Positions 1-11,985 of a DNA stretch of 64,000 nucleotides are shown one piece after another (the first letter of the stretch is position 1; every line of letters starts with the position of its first letter). Source of the DNA: Patagioenas fasciata (lineage: Eukaryota > Chordata > Aves > Columbiformes > Columbidae); contig NC_092520.1 of the NCBI RefSeq assembly GCF_037038585.1, positions 773,001 to 837,000 of the forward strand, written 5' to 3'. The translations under genes were made by a program, and so were the position numbers. Under the pieces are notes generated by a model that saw nothing but the letters and a program-made list of their open reading frames with translations, was not told the origin of the DNA and did no database searches.

Positions 1-604
1 ACTGTCCCTGCCTGTCCGTGGTGGGTGCTGGGGGACAATGAGGCACAGCTGCCCAAACACACCTCCCTCTGCAAAGGGGACAGGCAGCCGAGGGGACAGA
101 GGGGCCCCAGTGCCACCGGTGCCCCCACGCAGGGCTGCAAGTGTTGGAAAGGAGTTAATTATGGGGGGGGGGGATGGAAAGAGGGACGGGGGTCCTGTGA
201 GCAGGTCTGTCCTGGTGGTGCGGTGACCGAGGGGGTGCGGGGACACTGAGGGGGTGCGGGGACACCGAGGGGGTGCAGGGACACCGAGGGGACGGTCACC
301 CCACCCCAGCGCCACCAGCACTGGCTCCAGCCAAGAAGTTGATGTAAAATGCCCAGTAAAACATCACCGGTTGCAAACTCGATAATTGGCCCCCTGGCAG
401 CAACCCAGGGGACCGGGGACCACAATCGCTTGGCCGCAAGCGATCAATTCTCCTGTGGCCCCGTGGTGTAATTACCATCCAGCTCGTTAGCACTAATTGG
501 ACGACTCCCAGGAAGGGAGGCTGTTGGAAAAAAAAAAGAGAAAATAAACAAAGTTCAATTGCTTCTAAGTTCGACTCGTTCAAGAAAGACAATAAGTCAG
601 AGGG
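1..604. other. Left-edge sequence without a recognised gene
   Basis: No exon or transposon is recognised here. A short run of about 19-20-bp G-rich units (GAGGGGGTGCGGGGACAC-like) lies at about 222-297. The rest looks unique, with a short A-rich run near 530. Confidence 0.5.
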
Positions 605-697
605 CCTGAGGTGTCACGGAGGGATGGGATGTGCCCTGAGGTGTCACGGAGGGATGGGATGTGCCCTGAGGTGTCACGGAGGGATGTGCCCTGTTGT
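605..697. repeat. 30-bp tandem repeat, 3 copies
   Basis: GTGTCACGGAGGGATG recurs at 611, 641 and 671, which gives a strict 30-bp period. The third copy is truncated. Confidence 0.9.
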
Positions 698-989
698 ACA
701 CAGCCCGAAATCCCTGCCCAGGGCCAGGGGATGGTGCAGGAGCCTCCTGCCAGGTTGGTAACACGGACCCTTCTCCGGATCAGGCCTGGTCCCTGGGGCA
801 GGGGGTGCTCAGCTCGCTGCCAGCGATGATTCTCCACCACAGAACCCCTGCCCAGCCCCACTGCCGGGGGTGCTGGGGGCTCCCCAGCCCGGGGGAAGCT
901 GCTCCCAGGGATCCAGGAGCCTGGTGCCCCCAGCAGTCCCCTCTCAACCAGGACAGGCTGTGCTCAGCATCCCACAGGGCACCCACCAC

Positions 990-3805
990 CCTGGGTGGGC
1001 ACCGGGCACCCCACACCCTGCACCGGGCACCCCACACCCTGCACCGGGCACCCCACACAATGCACCGGGCACCCCACGCCCTGCACCAGGCACCCCACGC
1101 CCTGCACCGAGCACCCCACACCCTGCACCGGGCACCCCACACGCTGCACCAAGCACCCCACACCCTGCACCAGGCACCCCACACCCTGCACCGGGCACCC
1201 CACACCCTGCACCGGGCACCCCACACGCTGCACCAAGCACCCCACACCCTGCACCGGGCACCCCACACCCTGCACCGGGCACCCCACACGCTGCACCGAG
1301 CACCCCACACGCTGCACCAGGCACCCCACATGCTGCACCAGGCACCCCACACGCTGCACCGAGCACCCCACACACTGCACCGAGCACCCCACACACTGCA
1401 CCGGGCACCCCACACACTGCACCGGGCACCCCACGCCCTGCACCGGGCACCCCACACCCTGCACCGGGCACCCCACACGCTGCACCAGGCACCCCACACG
1501 CTGCACCGAGCACCCCACACACTGCACCGAGCACCCCACACACTGCACCAGGCACCCCACACACTGCACCAGGCACCCCACGCCCTGCACCGAGCACCCC
1601 ACGCCCTGCACCGGGCACCCCACACCCTGCACCGGGCACCCCACACCCTGCACTGGGCACCCCACGCCCTGCACCGGGCACCCCACACCCTACACTGAGC
1701 ACCCCACATGCTGCACCGTGTACCCCACACACTGCACCAGGCACCCCACACGCTGCACCGAGCACCCCACACACTGCACCAGGCACCCCAAACCCTGCAC
1801 CGGGCACCCCACACACTGCACTGGGCACCCCAAACCCTGCAGCAGGCACCCCACACCCTGCACCGGGCACCCCACACCCTGCACCGGGTACCCCACACCC
1901 TGCACCGGGCACCCCACACCCTGCACCGGGTACCCCACACACTGCACCGGGCACCCCAAACCCTGCACTGAGCACCCCAAACCCTGCACCGGGCACCCCA
2001 CACCCTGCACCGGGTACCCCACACCCTGCACCGGGCACCCCACACCCTGCACTGAGCACCCCAAACCCTGCACCAGGCACCCCACACACTGCACCGGGCA
2101 CCCCAAACCCTGCACTGAGCACCCCAAACCCTGCACTGGGTACCCCACACACTGCACCGGGCACCCCAAACCCTGCACCGAGCACCCCAAACCCTGCACC
2201 GGGTACCCCACACCCTGCACCGGGCACCCCAAACCCTGCACCGGGTACCTCACACACTGCACCAGGCACCCCACACCCTGCACCGGGCACCCCAAACCCT
2301 GCACCGGGTACCTCACACACTGCACTGAGCACCCCACACACTGCACCGGGCACCCCACACCCTGCACCAGGCACCCCACACCCTGCACCGGGCACCCCAC
2401 ACCCTGCACCAGGCACCCCACACCCTGTACCGGGCACCCCACACACTGCACCGAGCACCCCAAACCCTGCACCAGGCACCCCACACACTGCACCAGGTAC
2501 CCCACACACTCCACTGGGCACCCCACACCCTGCACCGGGTACCCCACACCCTGCACTGAGCACCCCAAACCCTGCACCAGGCACCCCACACCCTGTACCG
2601 GGCACCCCACACACTGCACCGAGCACCCCAAACCCTGCACCAGGCACCCCACACACTGCACCAGGTACCCCACACACTCCACTGGGCACCCCACACCCTG
2701 CACCGGGTACCCCACACGCTGCACCAGGCACCCCACATGCTGCACCAGGCACCCCACACGCTGCACCGAGCACCCCACACACTGCACCGAGCACCCCAAA
2801 CCCTGCACCAGGCACCCCACACACTGCACCAGGCACCCCACGCCCTGCACCGAGCACCCCACGCCCTGCACCGGGCACCCCACACCCTGCACCGGGCACC
2901 CCACGCCCTGCACTGGGCACCCCACGCCCTGCACCGGGCACCCCACACCCTACACTGAGCACCCCACATGCTGCACCGGGCACCCCACACCCTGCACCAG
3001 GCACCCCACACCCTGCACCGGGCACCCCACACCCTGCACCAGGCACCCCACACCCTGTACCGGGCACCCCACACACTGCACCGAGCACCCCAAACCCTGC
3101 ACCAGGCACCCCACACACTGCACCAGGTACCCCACACACTCCACTGGGCACCCCACACCCTGCACCGGGTACCCCACACCCTGCACCGGGTACCCCACAC
3201 CCTGCACTGAGCACCCCAAACCCTGCACCAGGCACCCCACACACTGCACCGGGCACCCCAAACCCTGCACCGAGCACCCCAAACCCTGCACTGGGTACCC
3301 CAAACCCTGCACCGGGTACCTCACACACTGCACCGGGCACCCCACACCCTGCACCGGGCACCCCAAACCCTGCACCGGGTACCTCACACACTGCACCGGG
3401 CACCCCACACACTGCACCGGGCACCCCAAACCCTGCACCGGGCACCCCACACACTGCACCGGGCACCCCAAATCCTGCACCGGGCACCCCACACCCTGCA
3501 CCGGACACCCCACACCCTGCACCGGGCACCCCACACCCTGCACCAGGCACCCCACACCCTGCACTGGGTACCCCACACACTGCACCAGGCACCCCACACA
3601 CTTCACTGGACACCCCACACCCTGCAGCAGGCACCCCACACCCTGCACCGAGCACCCCACACCCTGCACCGAGCACCCCACACACTGCACCGGGCACCCC
3701 ACACCCTGCACCGGGCACCCCAAACCCTGCACCGGGCACCCCAAACCCTGCACCAGGCACCCCACACCCTGCACCGGGCACCCCACACCCTGCACCGAGC
3801 ACCAC
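990..3805. repeat. 21-bp GC-rich minisatellite, about 134 copies
   Basis: A unit containing CACCCCACACCCTGCACC repeats with a 21-bp period for about 2.8 kb. Variants differ mainly at CACCGGGC/CACCAGGC/CACCGAGC and ACACCC/ACACAC/ACGCCC. Because 21 is a multiple of 3 and the unit lacks stops, several frames on both strands stay open for 700 to 3200 bp; the plus-strand frame repeats the heptapeptide PAPGTPH. Low complexity in every frame, no neighbouring gene structure and an out-of-array end in a CR1 fragment argue for a non-coding minisatellite. The minus strand carries GGGG and GGG runs in each unit. Confidence 0.95.
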
Positions 3806-3879
3806 ACCTCGCGCCCCATTTCCCCAGGGTCTGCTGCCCCCGAGCTCTGTCAGGATCACAGTCAGAAGACACCGGTACA

Positions 3880-4850
3880 ACATCTGGATGGACACCAGTG
3901 ACAAGAGGTGCCCTCATGGGTCGGTACTGGGACCGTCACTGTTTAACATCAGCGACATAGACCGTGGGATCGAGCGCACCCTCACCAAGTTTGCGGGTGA
4001 CACCAAGCTGAGTGCTGCAGGTGACACACCAGAGGGACGGGATCCATCCAGAGGGACCTGGACACGCTGGAGAAGTGGGGCCATGAGAACAACATGAGGT
4101 TCAACAAGGGCAAGTGCAAGGTGCTGTACCTGGGTTGGGGCAACCCCGGTATCGGTCCAGGCTGGATGGAGGGATGGAGGCAGCCCCAGGAGGAGGACTT
4201 GGGGTGCTGGGGGGGTCAGAGATGGGACATGAGCTGCCATGTGTGCTCACAGCCCAGAAACCCCCCGTGTCCTGGGCTGCATCCCCAGCAGCGTGAGCAG
4301 CAGGTTTGGGGGGGTCCTGCCCCTCTACCCGCTCTGTGAGACCCCCCTGCAGTGCTGGTCCAGCTCTGGGTCCTCAGCACAGGACACACATGGAGCTGCT
4401 GGAGAGGGGCCAGAGGAGCCCCAGGAATGACCCGAGGCTGGAACAGCTCTGCTGGGGACAGGTGAGAGAGCTGGGGTGTTCAGCTGGAGAACAGAAGCTC
4501 CGGGAGACCTTAGTGCGACATTTATGGGCCTAGAAGAGGCCCATAAGAAAGATGGGGACAGACTTTAGAGCAGGGCCTGTTGTGACAGGACAAGGGGTGA
4601 TGGTTTTAAACTAAAGGAGGGAGATTCAGGCTGGACATGAGGAAGAAATTGTTGTCCTGAGGGTGGTGAGAGCCTGGCCCAGGTTCCCAGAGAGGTGGTG
4701 GCTGAACCATCCCTGGAGACATCCCAGGCCAGGCTGGATGGGGCTCTGAGCACCCTGAGCTGGTGAAGATGTCCCTGTCATGGCAGGGGGGGCACTGGGG
4801 AGCTGGGAAGGTCCTTCAACACAAACCATCCTGTGATTCTATTATTTTAT
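3880..4850 (+). mobile_element. CR1 LINE, 5'-truncated, with reverse-transcriptase remnant
   Basis: The start encodes a degraded end of a CR1 reverse transcriptase (GSVLGPSLFNI, then FAGDTKLS and frame-shifted pieces such as [18 protein letters not shown]). It continues into the CR1 3' region (CTGTTGTGACAGGACAAGG, CATCCCTGGAGACATCCC) and ends near CTGTGATTCTATT. Frames are broken, so the copy is inactive. Confidence 0.9.
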
Positions 4851-5147
4851 CCTGGGAGCCACAGAGGGGTGAGGAGCTGCTGGGCTGAGCCCCCAGCACA
4901 GCACACTTGGGGCAGTTTGCAGGACCCCCCGGTGACCTCCCCACACTGCCCCATCCTGCAGCACGGGGCTGAGCCCAGCGCAGCCGTGCCAGCCCAGGAG
5001 CTGATGCCTGGCTGGGGGGATTTGCTGGTGACCCCACGTGGCAAGAGGCCGTGTAAGAGCTGCTGTGCACCCTGCAGCTCACGGCCAGCGCCCCGGGCAC
5101 ATCCAGCTCATGGCTGCTGGAGCGAAATGGACCCTGGGGTGTGCCAC

Positions 5148-5490
5148 GGAATCGTAAAATGACTTAGGTTGGAGAAGATTGTCAAGTCCACCCGTTCCCC
5201 AGCCCTGTCCCTGCCCCACGCCCTGAGAACCTCCTGTCCGTCTGTCCACCCCTCCAGCGATGGTGACTCCAGCACTGCCCTGGGCAGCCTGTTCCAATGC
5301 CCCACAGCCCTTTGGGGAAGAAATTGTTCCTAAATCCAACCTCAACCTCCCTTGGGCAACTTGAGGCCGTTTCCTCTGCTCCTGGCGCTTGTTCCTGGGG
5401 AGCAGAGCCCGACCCCCCTGGCTCCAAGCTCCTTCCAGGTAGTTCAGAGATCAGAAGGTCTCCCCTCAGCTCCTGTTCTCCAGGCTGAGC
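5148..5490 (-). mobile_element. CR1 3' fragment
   Basis: Reverse copy of the CR1 tail subfamily with CCCTGGAGGGCTGGACAGAC and GGAACAGGCTGCCCAGGGCA. The 3' tip is at 5148 and the 5' break near 5490. Confidence 0.88.
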
Positions 5491-5805
5491 TCCACCCCTG
5501 CAATGCTGGGTTGGTGCCCTGAAGCCCCTTCCACGCTGGGCTGATGGACCCATGGAGGGACAGTGTCACACAGAGCCCCACGCGATGTCACCCTTCTGGC
5601 ACAGGGACAGGGTCCCACCCTGGACACTGAGTCCCACTCAGCCCCAGAGCGGGGCTTCGCAACGCTGAGCTCCTGGAGCAGAATCCTCCCTGCCCTGAGA
5701 TGTGCAGCGCTGTGGGGGGAGCTGGGGGGACGGTGGCTTCTCCAGCAGCTCCCTGGTGAGACGTGGCCCTTCCAAGCAGCCGGTGGCGCCGCAGGGTGGT
5801 CACTG

Positions 5806-6528
5806 GTGTCCAGCACAGAGCGGGAGGGCGGCCCCGTCCCAGTCACTGGTGACCAGCACAGAGCGGGAGGGCGGCCCCGTCCCGGTCACTGGTGACCAGC
5901 ACAGAGCGGGAGGGGAGCCCTGTCCCAGTCACTGGTGACCAGCACAGAGCGGGAGGGCGGCCCCGTCCCGGTCACTGGTGACCAGCACAGAGCGGGAGGG
6001 CGGCCCCGTCCCGGTCACTGGTGACCAGCACAGAGCGGGAGGGCGGCCCCGTCCCGGTCACTGGTGACCAGCACAGAGCGGGAGGGCGGCCCCGTCCCAG
6101 TCACTGGTGACCAGCACAGAGAGGGAGGGCAGCCCTGTCCCAGTCACTGGTGACCAGCACAGAGAGGGAGGGCAGCCCTGTCCCGGTCACTGGTGACCAG
6201 CACAGAGAGGGAGGGCGGCCCTGTCCCGGTCACTGGTGACCAGCACAGAGCGGGAGGGCGGCCCCGTCCCGGTCACTGGTGACCAGCACAGAGAGGGAGG
6301 GCGGCCCTGTCCCGGTCACTGGTGACCAGCACAGAGAGGGAGGGCGGCCCTGTCCCGGTCACTGGTGACCAGCACAGAGCGGGAGGGCGGCCCCGTCCCG
6401 GTCACTGGTGACCAGCACAGAGCGGGAGGGCGGCCCCGTCCCGGTCACTGGTGACCAGCACAGAGCGGGAGGGCGGCCCTGTCCCGGTCACTGGTGACCA
6501 GCACAGAGAGGGAGGGCGGCCCTGTCCC
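5806..6528. repeat. 43-bp minisatellite, about 17 copies
   Basis: CAGCACAGAG recurs at 5811, 5854 and onward with a 43-bp period. Units also share GTCACTGGTGACCAGCAC, which contains the palindrome GTCACTGGTGAC. Two unit types differ at AGCGGGAGG/AGAGGGAGG and GGCCCCGT/GGCCCTGT and are interspersed. Confidence 0.93.
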
Positions 6529-6654
6529 GCTGCTGCCACTGCCGGGGGAACAGAACAGGTGAATATGTCTGCAAACCGTTCCCTCTGCTCCGGGGAGCGG
6601 CGACAAGGCCGGGCTGGCACCAGCGTGGAGTGAGGGAGGCACCTCCTGGCCAGA

Positions 6655-8160
6655 GCCAGCACTACCGGAGCACTGCCAACCCTGCACTGCCAACCCTGCA
6701 CTGCCAACCCTGCACTGCCGGAGCACTGCCACCCCTGCACTGTCACCCCTGCACTGTCACCCCTGCACTGCCGCAGCACTGCCACCCCTGCACTGCCACC
6801 CCTGCACTGCCAGAGCACTGCCACCCCTGCACTGTCTCCCCTGCACTGTCACCCCTGCACTGCCGGAGCACTGCCACCCCTGCACTGCCGGAGCACTGCC
6901 ACCCCTGCACTGTCACCTCCTGCACTGCCAGAGCACTGCCACCCCTGCACTGTCACCCCTGCACTGCCAGAGCACTGTCATCCTTGCACTGTCACCTCCT
7001 GCACTGCCACCCCTGCACTGTCACCCCTGCACTGCCAGAGCACTGTCACCCTTGCACTGTCACCTCCTGCACTGTCACCCCTGCACTGCCACCCCTGCAC
7101 TGCTGGAGCACTGTCACCCCTGCACTGTCACCTCCTGCACTGCCGGAGCACTGTCACCCTTGCACTGTCACCTCCTGCACTGCCACCCCTGCACTGCCAC
7201 CCCTGCACTGCCAGAGCACTGCCACCCCTGCACTGTCGCCCCTGCACTGTCACCCCTGCACTGCCAGAGCACTGTCATCCTTGCACTGTCACCTCCTGCA
7301 CTGCCACCCCTGCACTGTCACCCCTGCACTGCCGGAGCACTGTCACCCTTGCACTGTCACCTCCTGCACTGCCACCCCTGCACTGTCACCCCTGCACTGC
7401 CAGAGCACTGCCACCCTTGCACTGTCACCTCCTGCACTGCCACCCCTGCACTGTCACCCTTGCACTGTCACCTCCTGCACTGCCACCCCTGCACTGTCAC
7501 CCCTGCACTGCCAGAGCACTGTCACCCCTGCACTGTCACCCCTGCACTGCCAGAGCACTGTCACCCCTGCACTGTCACCCCTGCACTGCCAGAGCACTGC
7601 CACCCCTGCACTGTCACCTCCTGCACTGCCACCCCTACACTGTCACCTCCTGCACTGCCGGAGCACTGCCACCCCTGCACTGTCACCTCCTGCACTGCCG
7701 GAGCACTGCCACCCCTACACTGTCACCTCCTGCACTGCCAGAGCACTGTCACCCTTGCACTGTCACCTCCTGCACTGCCACCCCTGCACTGTCACCCCTG
7801 CACTGCCAGAGCACTGTCACCTCCTACACTGTCACCTCTTGCACTGTCACCCCTGCACTGCCACCCCTACGCTGTCACCCCTGCACTGCCACCCCTGCAC
7901 TGTCACCTCCTGCACTGCCGGAGCACTGTCACCCCTGCACTGTCACCTCTTGCACTGTCACCTCCCTGCATTGCCACCCTGCACTGTCACCTTCTCCTCT
8001 GTCACCTTCTGCACTGCCACCTCCTGCACTGCCACCCTGCATTGTCACCTTCTCTGTCACTTCCTGCACTGTCACCTTCTCTGTCACCTCCTGCACTGCC
8101 ACCTCCTGCATTGCCACCCTGCACTGTCACCTTCTCCTTTGTCACCTCCTGCACTGCCGC
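6655..8160. repeat. 14-bp minisatellite with interspersed variant unit
   Basis: CACCCCTGCACTGT or CACCCCTGCACTGC units (14 bp) alternate with CACCTCCTGCACTG and CAGAGCACTG or CGGAGCACTG variants over 1.5 kb. The right third decays into CACCTTCTC-type units. Open frames across it (HCHPCTVTPALP) result from the missing stop codons and are not taken as genes. Confidence 0.93.
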
Positions 8161-8165
8161 CATCC

Positions 8166-9195
8166 CAGTGCCAGCCCTGCCAATGCTGCACCATGTCCCA
8201 CGCTGAAGCCACCAGCCCCGGCTCTGCCGCCCTCCCCGGGCACAGGCGGCCCCGGCTCTGTGTGGGGACAGCAGCTGGAACCCAGAGTCCTGTTTGTCCA
8301 CTCTGATTTTGGTAATTTCGGTTTGCTGTCCCCGAGCCCTGGTCCCCGTGTGGCTGCAGTGGGGAGGGAAGGCTGGGTGACATGACCAGGGACAGACGGG
8401 CAGGCGGTGGCAGAGGACAGCACCAACCTGTGCCCTGCGCTGCGAGGACAGGGTGACCCTGCAGCACCCACGGACCAGCGGGGACCCCAGGAGGGGCCCA
8501 GCAAGGGATGGGGGTCTGTGCCCCCCAGATTGATGGGGAGAGCAGAGCCCCAGCAGCCACCCCCATCCTGCTGACAGCCCAGGGCCAGGAGGTGACCCTG
8601 GGGATTTATCAGGGGGGATGCAGAGAAGGGACATTTCAAGCCCTCACACTGGCATCCAGATTGCTCACAACATCTCTAACAGCAGCGGAGGGAGAAGCGA
8701 TTCCCGCGGTCCTTGCTGCCAACAGCCCCAAGGCCTCCTAATTAATAGCGCTGCCTTGAGCAGCACCAATGACTCACAGGCCCCGGCGTCCTGCGGCGCT
8801 CCCGCGCGTCTCAGGGTTCGCATCTCCCGCAGATCCATCTGAAAACGCGAGCAAACCCACCCGTGGTGAAACCCACGCGCGTCGGTGCAGGAACAGATGA
8901 TCCTGCAGGAGAAAACCAGCAACTTTCCTCTCCAGAACCTGCTGCTGCCAAACCCAGCGGAGGGGCAGGGGCTCCGGCTGCGCGTCGGCAGAGCCCCCGA
9001 TTAACCCTCCGTCCCCATTTGTGGGGTTCACCCGGGGCTGTGGGATGTGCCCATGGCCAAGCGGAGATCCCGGGCTGGGGGGGATCTGGGGTGTCCTGGG
9101 GGAGCTGGGCTTGGTCTAAATCCTAAATCCTGGAGCCGCCTTTCTCATCACCCATCGTTCCTCCTCTTCGCTCCCCTCTGCCCTGCTCCTGTGGT
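8166..9195. other. Unassigned GC-rich sequence
   Basis: No exon is recognised. About 8690-9000 is CpG-richer than its surroundings and contains an AP-1-type TGACTCA at 8770-8776. It could be regulatory, but nothing else supports this. Confidence 0.3.
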
Positions 9196-9480
9196 CATAG
9201 AATCACAGAATCGTGGAATGCCCTGAGCTGGGGGGACCCACAGATCACGGAGTCCAAGTGCTGTCCCTGCAGTGACACCCCACAGGTCACCCCGTGTGTC
9301 TGAGGACGCTGTCCAGTCTCTTCTTGAACACTGTCAGGTTGGGCCGTGACACCTCCCTGGGAGCCTGTTCAGTGTCCAGCACCTCTGGGGAAGAACCTTT
9401 GCCTCATGTCCCGCTGACCCCCCGTCACATCTCCTGCCCTTCCCTCAGGACCCTTTGATGTGCACGTTCATGGTCTCCTC
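9196..9480 (-). mobile_element. CR1 3' fragment, divergent subfamily
   Basis: It begins with the tip CATAGAATCACAGAATCGTGG and continues with TGTCCAGTCTCTTCTTGAACA and CCTCATGTCCCGCTGACCCC, the reverse of a CR1 tail different from the common one here. The 5' limit is uncertain. Sequence to 10107 is otherwise unassigned. Confidence 0.75.
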
Positions 9481-10107
9481 CTCCATGTGTTTTCTCCTCT
9501 TAGATGTTTTCTGTGTGTTTTTCCCAGGCACAGCTTTTCATGCCAGTCCCCTCGGTGATGTGGGGTTGTGGCCCTTGAGGGTGTCCCTCCGGCATCCCCA
9601 GCTCTGCACCATCACCTCCCGATTCAGCTGGAGGTGCCCATGCCCACGCTGGACTCCCCAGCCCCGGGACACCTGCTCAGTGCCCCCCAGGGAAGCCACA
9701 CGGACGCTGCCCTCCTCTGCTCTTGGGTGCTCTGGTGGGCGCTCACAGTTGATGAGTCACTTGCCTGATGTTCGCAACCCTGAGCATATGTTTAAAACCA
9801 GTTTTTCTGGGTCAGCGCTGCGGGGAAACTGCACGGAGACTCAGAGCCAAACCCAGGGGACCGACGCCGCCTGAGTCACGTCCCAAATCTGGGCTCCCCT
9901 GGGACACCCTGTTCCCACAGACACCCCCAAGCACCACGTCAGGAACCGCGATAAACAGCTTTGGGGACGTGAAACTGCTGGTTCCTGGTCGCAGGCTGGG
10001 AATTCCTCGCTGCTGCGGTGCCTCAGTCCTGGTGACGGCTTTTGGATCCAGGGAAGTGGCCACCAAGTCGCCCTGCACCATGGGAGACCCTCCAGGGAGA
10101 AACAGAA

Positions 10108-10352
10108 TCTCAGGATCACAGTCATTTGGGTTGGAAAACCCCCTCAAGATCATGGAGTCCAACCATAACCCAGCCCTGTCCCTGCCCCATGTCCTGAGAA
10201 CCTCCTGTCTGTCTGTCCAGCCCTCCAGGGATGGTGACTCCAGCACACCCTGGGCAGCCTGTTCCAATGCCCCACAGCCCTTTGGGGAAGAAATTGTTCC
10301 CACATCCAACCTCAACCTCCCCTGGTGCAACTTGAGGCCATTTCCTCTTGTG
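10108..10352 (-). mobile_element. CR1 3' fragment
   Basis: Reverse copy from the tip (GGTTGGAAAACCCCCTCAAG) through CATCCCTGGAGGGCTGGACA (reverse complement) to CAACTTGAGGCCATTTCCTC. Confidence 0.88.
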
Positions 10353-10705
10353 GCATCAACCCCGCGATGTGAGAGCGAAGAGACCAGGGAGCGCCTCCTA
10401 AAACTCCTGAAAAACAGAGGTTTTGTGTCGATGCCCACTGAGGCAGCACCTCCCCTGCGGACACACAGCGTCCTGCGCATCGCCATGGAAATGCAGCTCT
10501 GCACACCCTGTCGGGCAGGAGGGTTTGATGACGTGTGACAAGAGTTAATTACCCGGGCAAGTCAAAGGACAAGGAAAGCACTGAAAACAGGCTGTGTGTG
10601 CCCAAGCCAGCCATTCCCAGCTTCTCCGGACGAGCCACGTGCTGTCAAGCCTCAGAATTTCCCCTCCACACTCAAACCGCCTCCTACGAGCATCGAACAG
10701 CCCCA

Positions 10706-11060
10706 GAACGGTTTGGATTGAAGGGACCTTCGGGGGTCACGCAGTCCAACCCCCACCACCACCACCCGTGGCACACGGGGTTGAGATGAGGGACTGGGGC
10801 TGCCAAACCACAGGGTCCCTTCCCAAACCATGGGGACAAGAGGGGACGGACTAGAACAAGCCCCCTGGACTCACCCTGACAGAGGGATCTGGGAGCCATG
10901 GGGTTTGGATGCTGCGTCTTGTCGCTTTTCTCTGTCCCAAGGCTCAGTACTAGTTAACCGTCCATGCTGAAACTAAGATGATAGAATCGTTGGTGTTGGA
11001 AGAGACCCTCACATCGCCAAGCCCAGCCCTTAAGAGCCTTTCTCTTCCCGGTTGTCCCCG
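10706..11060 (-). mobile_element. Two short CR1 3' tips
   Basis: About 10706-10770 (GGTTTGGATTGAAGGGACC, GTCCAACCCCC) and about 10980-11060 (TAGAATCGTTGGTGTTGGAAG) resemble the extreme 3' ends of reverse CR1 copies. The sequence between them (10771-10979) shows nothing recognisable. Confidence 0.55.
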
Positions 11061-11320
11061 CTGGAGGTCTTGCCAGTTGACCCAAGCATCAGCAGAATGA
11101 GCTCCCTTGCTGGTGAAGGCTCTTGTGGACCAAGGGCTGGCTGGAGGAGGAACTATGTCCTGCTGGTAGGTGTTCTCCTGGTTGGTAGATGTAGGCATCC
11201 GATCCCCACACACCTCATCCCAAGTTACTCAGTGCACAAGAGCGAGAAGATCCCAAAGAAGATGCAGTGCTCGGAAAGCTCCTTTCTGACGTACAGGATT
11301 AAAACGCGGGGCTAACACCA

Positions 11321-11437
11321 TAGAATCACAGATGGTTTGGGTTGAAGGACCTTCCCAGCTCCCCAGTGCCATGAGTGGGGCATCTTCAGCAGCTCAGGTT
11401 GCTCAGAGCCCTGGTGAACACCTTTGAGTTCTGGGCA
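11321..11437 (-). mobile_element. CR1 3' fragment
   Basis: Reverse tip CATAGAATCACAGATGG followed by GGGTTGAAGGACCTTCCCAG and a decayed GCTCAGAGCCCTGGTG. Confidence 0.8.
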
Positions 11438-11540
11438 TTTTTAATACAAAAAATTAAAAATAAATGTTAAAAAAAAAAAAGAGGTATCAGACAGCATTCG
11501 CAAAACAGCATCAACACAACAACATCCACAGCAATGAAAT

Positions 11541-11985
11541 CCTTGAGGTGCTGGAGCGAGTGGAGAGAAGGGAACGGAGCTGGTGAGGGGCTGGAGCACA
11601 AGGGTGATGGGAGCGGCTGAGGGAGCTGGGGGGTTCAGCTGGAGAACAGGAGCTGAGGGGAGACCTTCTGATCTCTGAACTGCCTGAAAGGAGCTTGGAG
11701 CCAGGGGGGTCGGGCTCTGCTCCCCAGGAACAAGCGCCAGGAGCAGAGGAAACGGCCTCAAGTTGCCCAGGGGAGGTTGAGGTTGGATGTGGGGAACAAT
11801 TTCTTCCCCAAAGGGCTGTGGGGCATTGGAACAGGCTGCCCAGGGCAGTGCTGGAGTCACCATCCCTGGAGGGCTGGACAGACGGACAGGAGGTTCTCAG
11901 GACATGGGGCAGTGCTGGGGGTGGGTTATGGTTGGACTCGATGAGCTTGAGGGGCTTTTCCAACCCAAGTGACTCTGTGATTCCT
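11541..11985 (+). mobile_element. CR1 3' fragment
   Basis: Forward copy from GGTGCTGGAGCGAGTGGAG through GGTTGGATGTGGGGAACAAT to the tip GACTCTGTGATTCCTC. Confidence 0.9.

Noticed and set aside
944-3904. 986-codon minus-strand open frame (GVPGAGC repeats)
   Set aside because: Same minisatellite read on the other strand; no start context, splice structure or non-repeat domain.
870-4097. 1075-codon plus-strand open frame (PAPGTPH repeats)
   Set aside because: It is produced by a stop-free 21-bp minisatellite. Other frames on both strands are equally long, and it ends in a CR1 fragment.
5806-6528. Regular palindrome-containing repeats that look like a CRISPR array
   Set aside because: Units are contiguous without spacers, the genome is a vertebrate's, and no cas genes exist.
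6630-8306. 558-codon frame of HCHPCT repeats
   Set aside because: Artefact of the 14-bp array; composition follows the repeat and all three frames are open.
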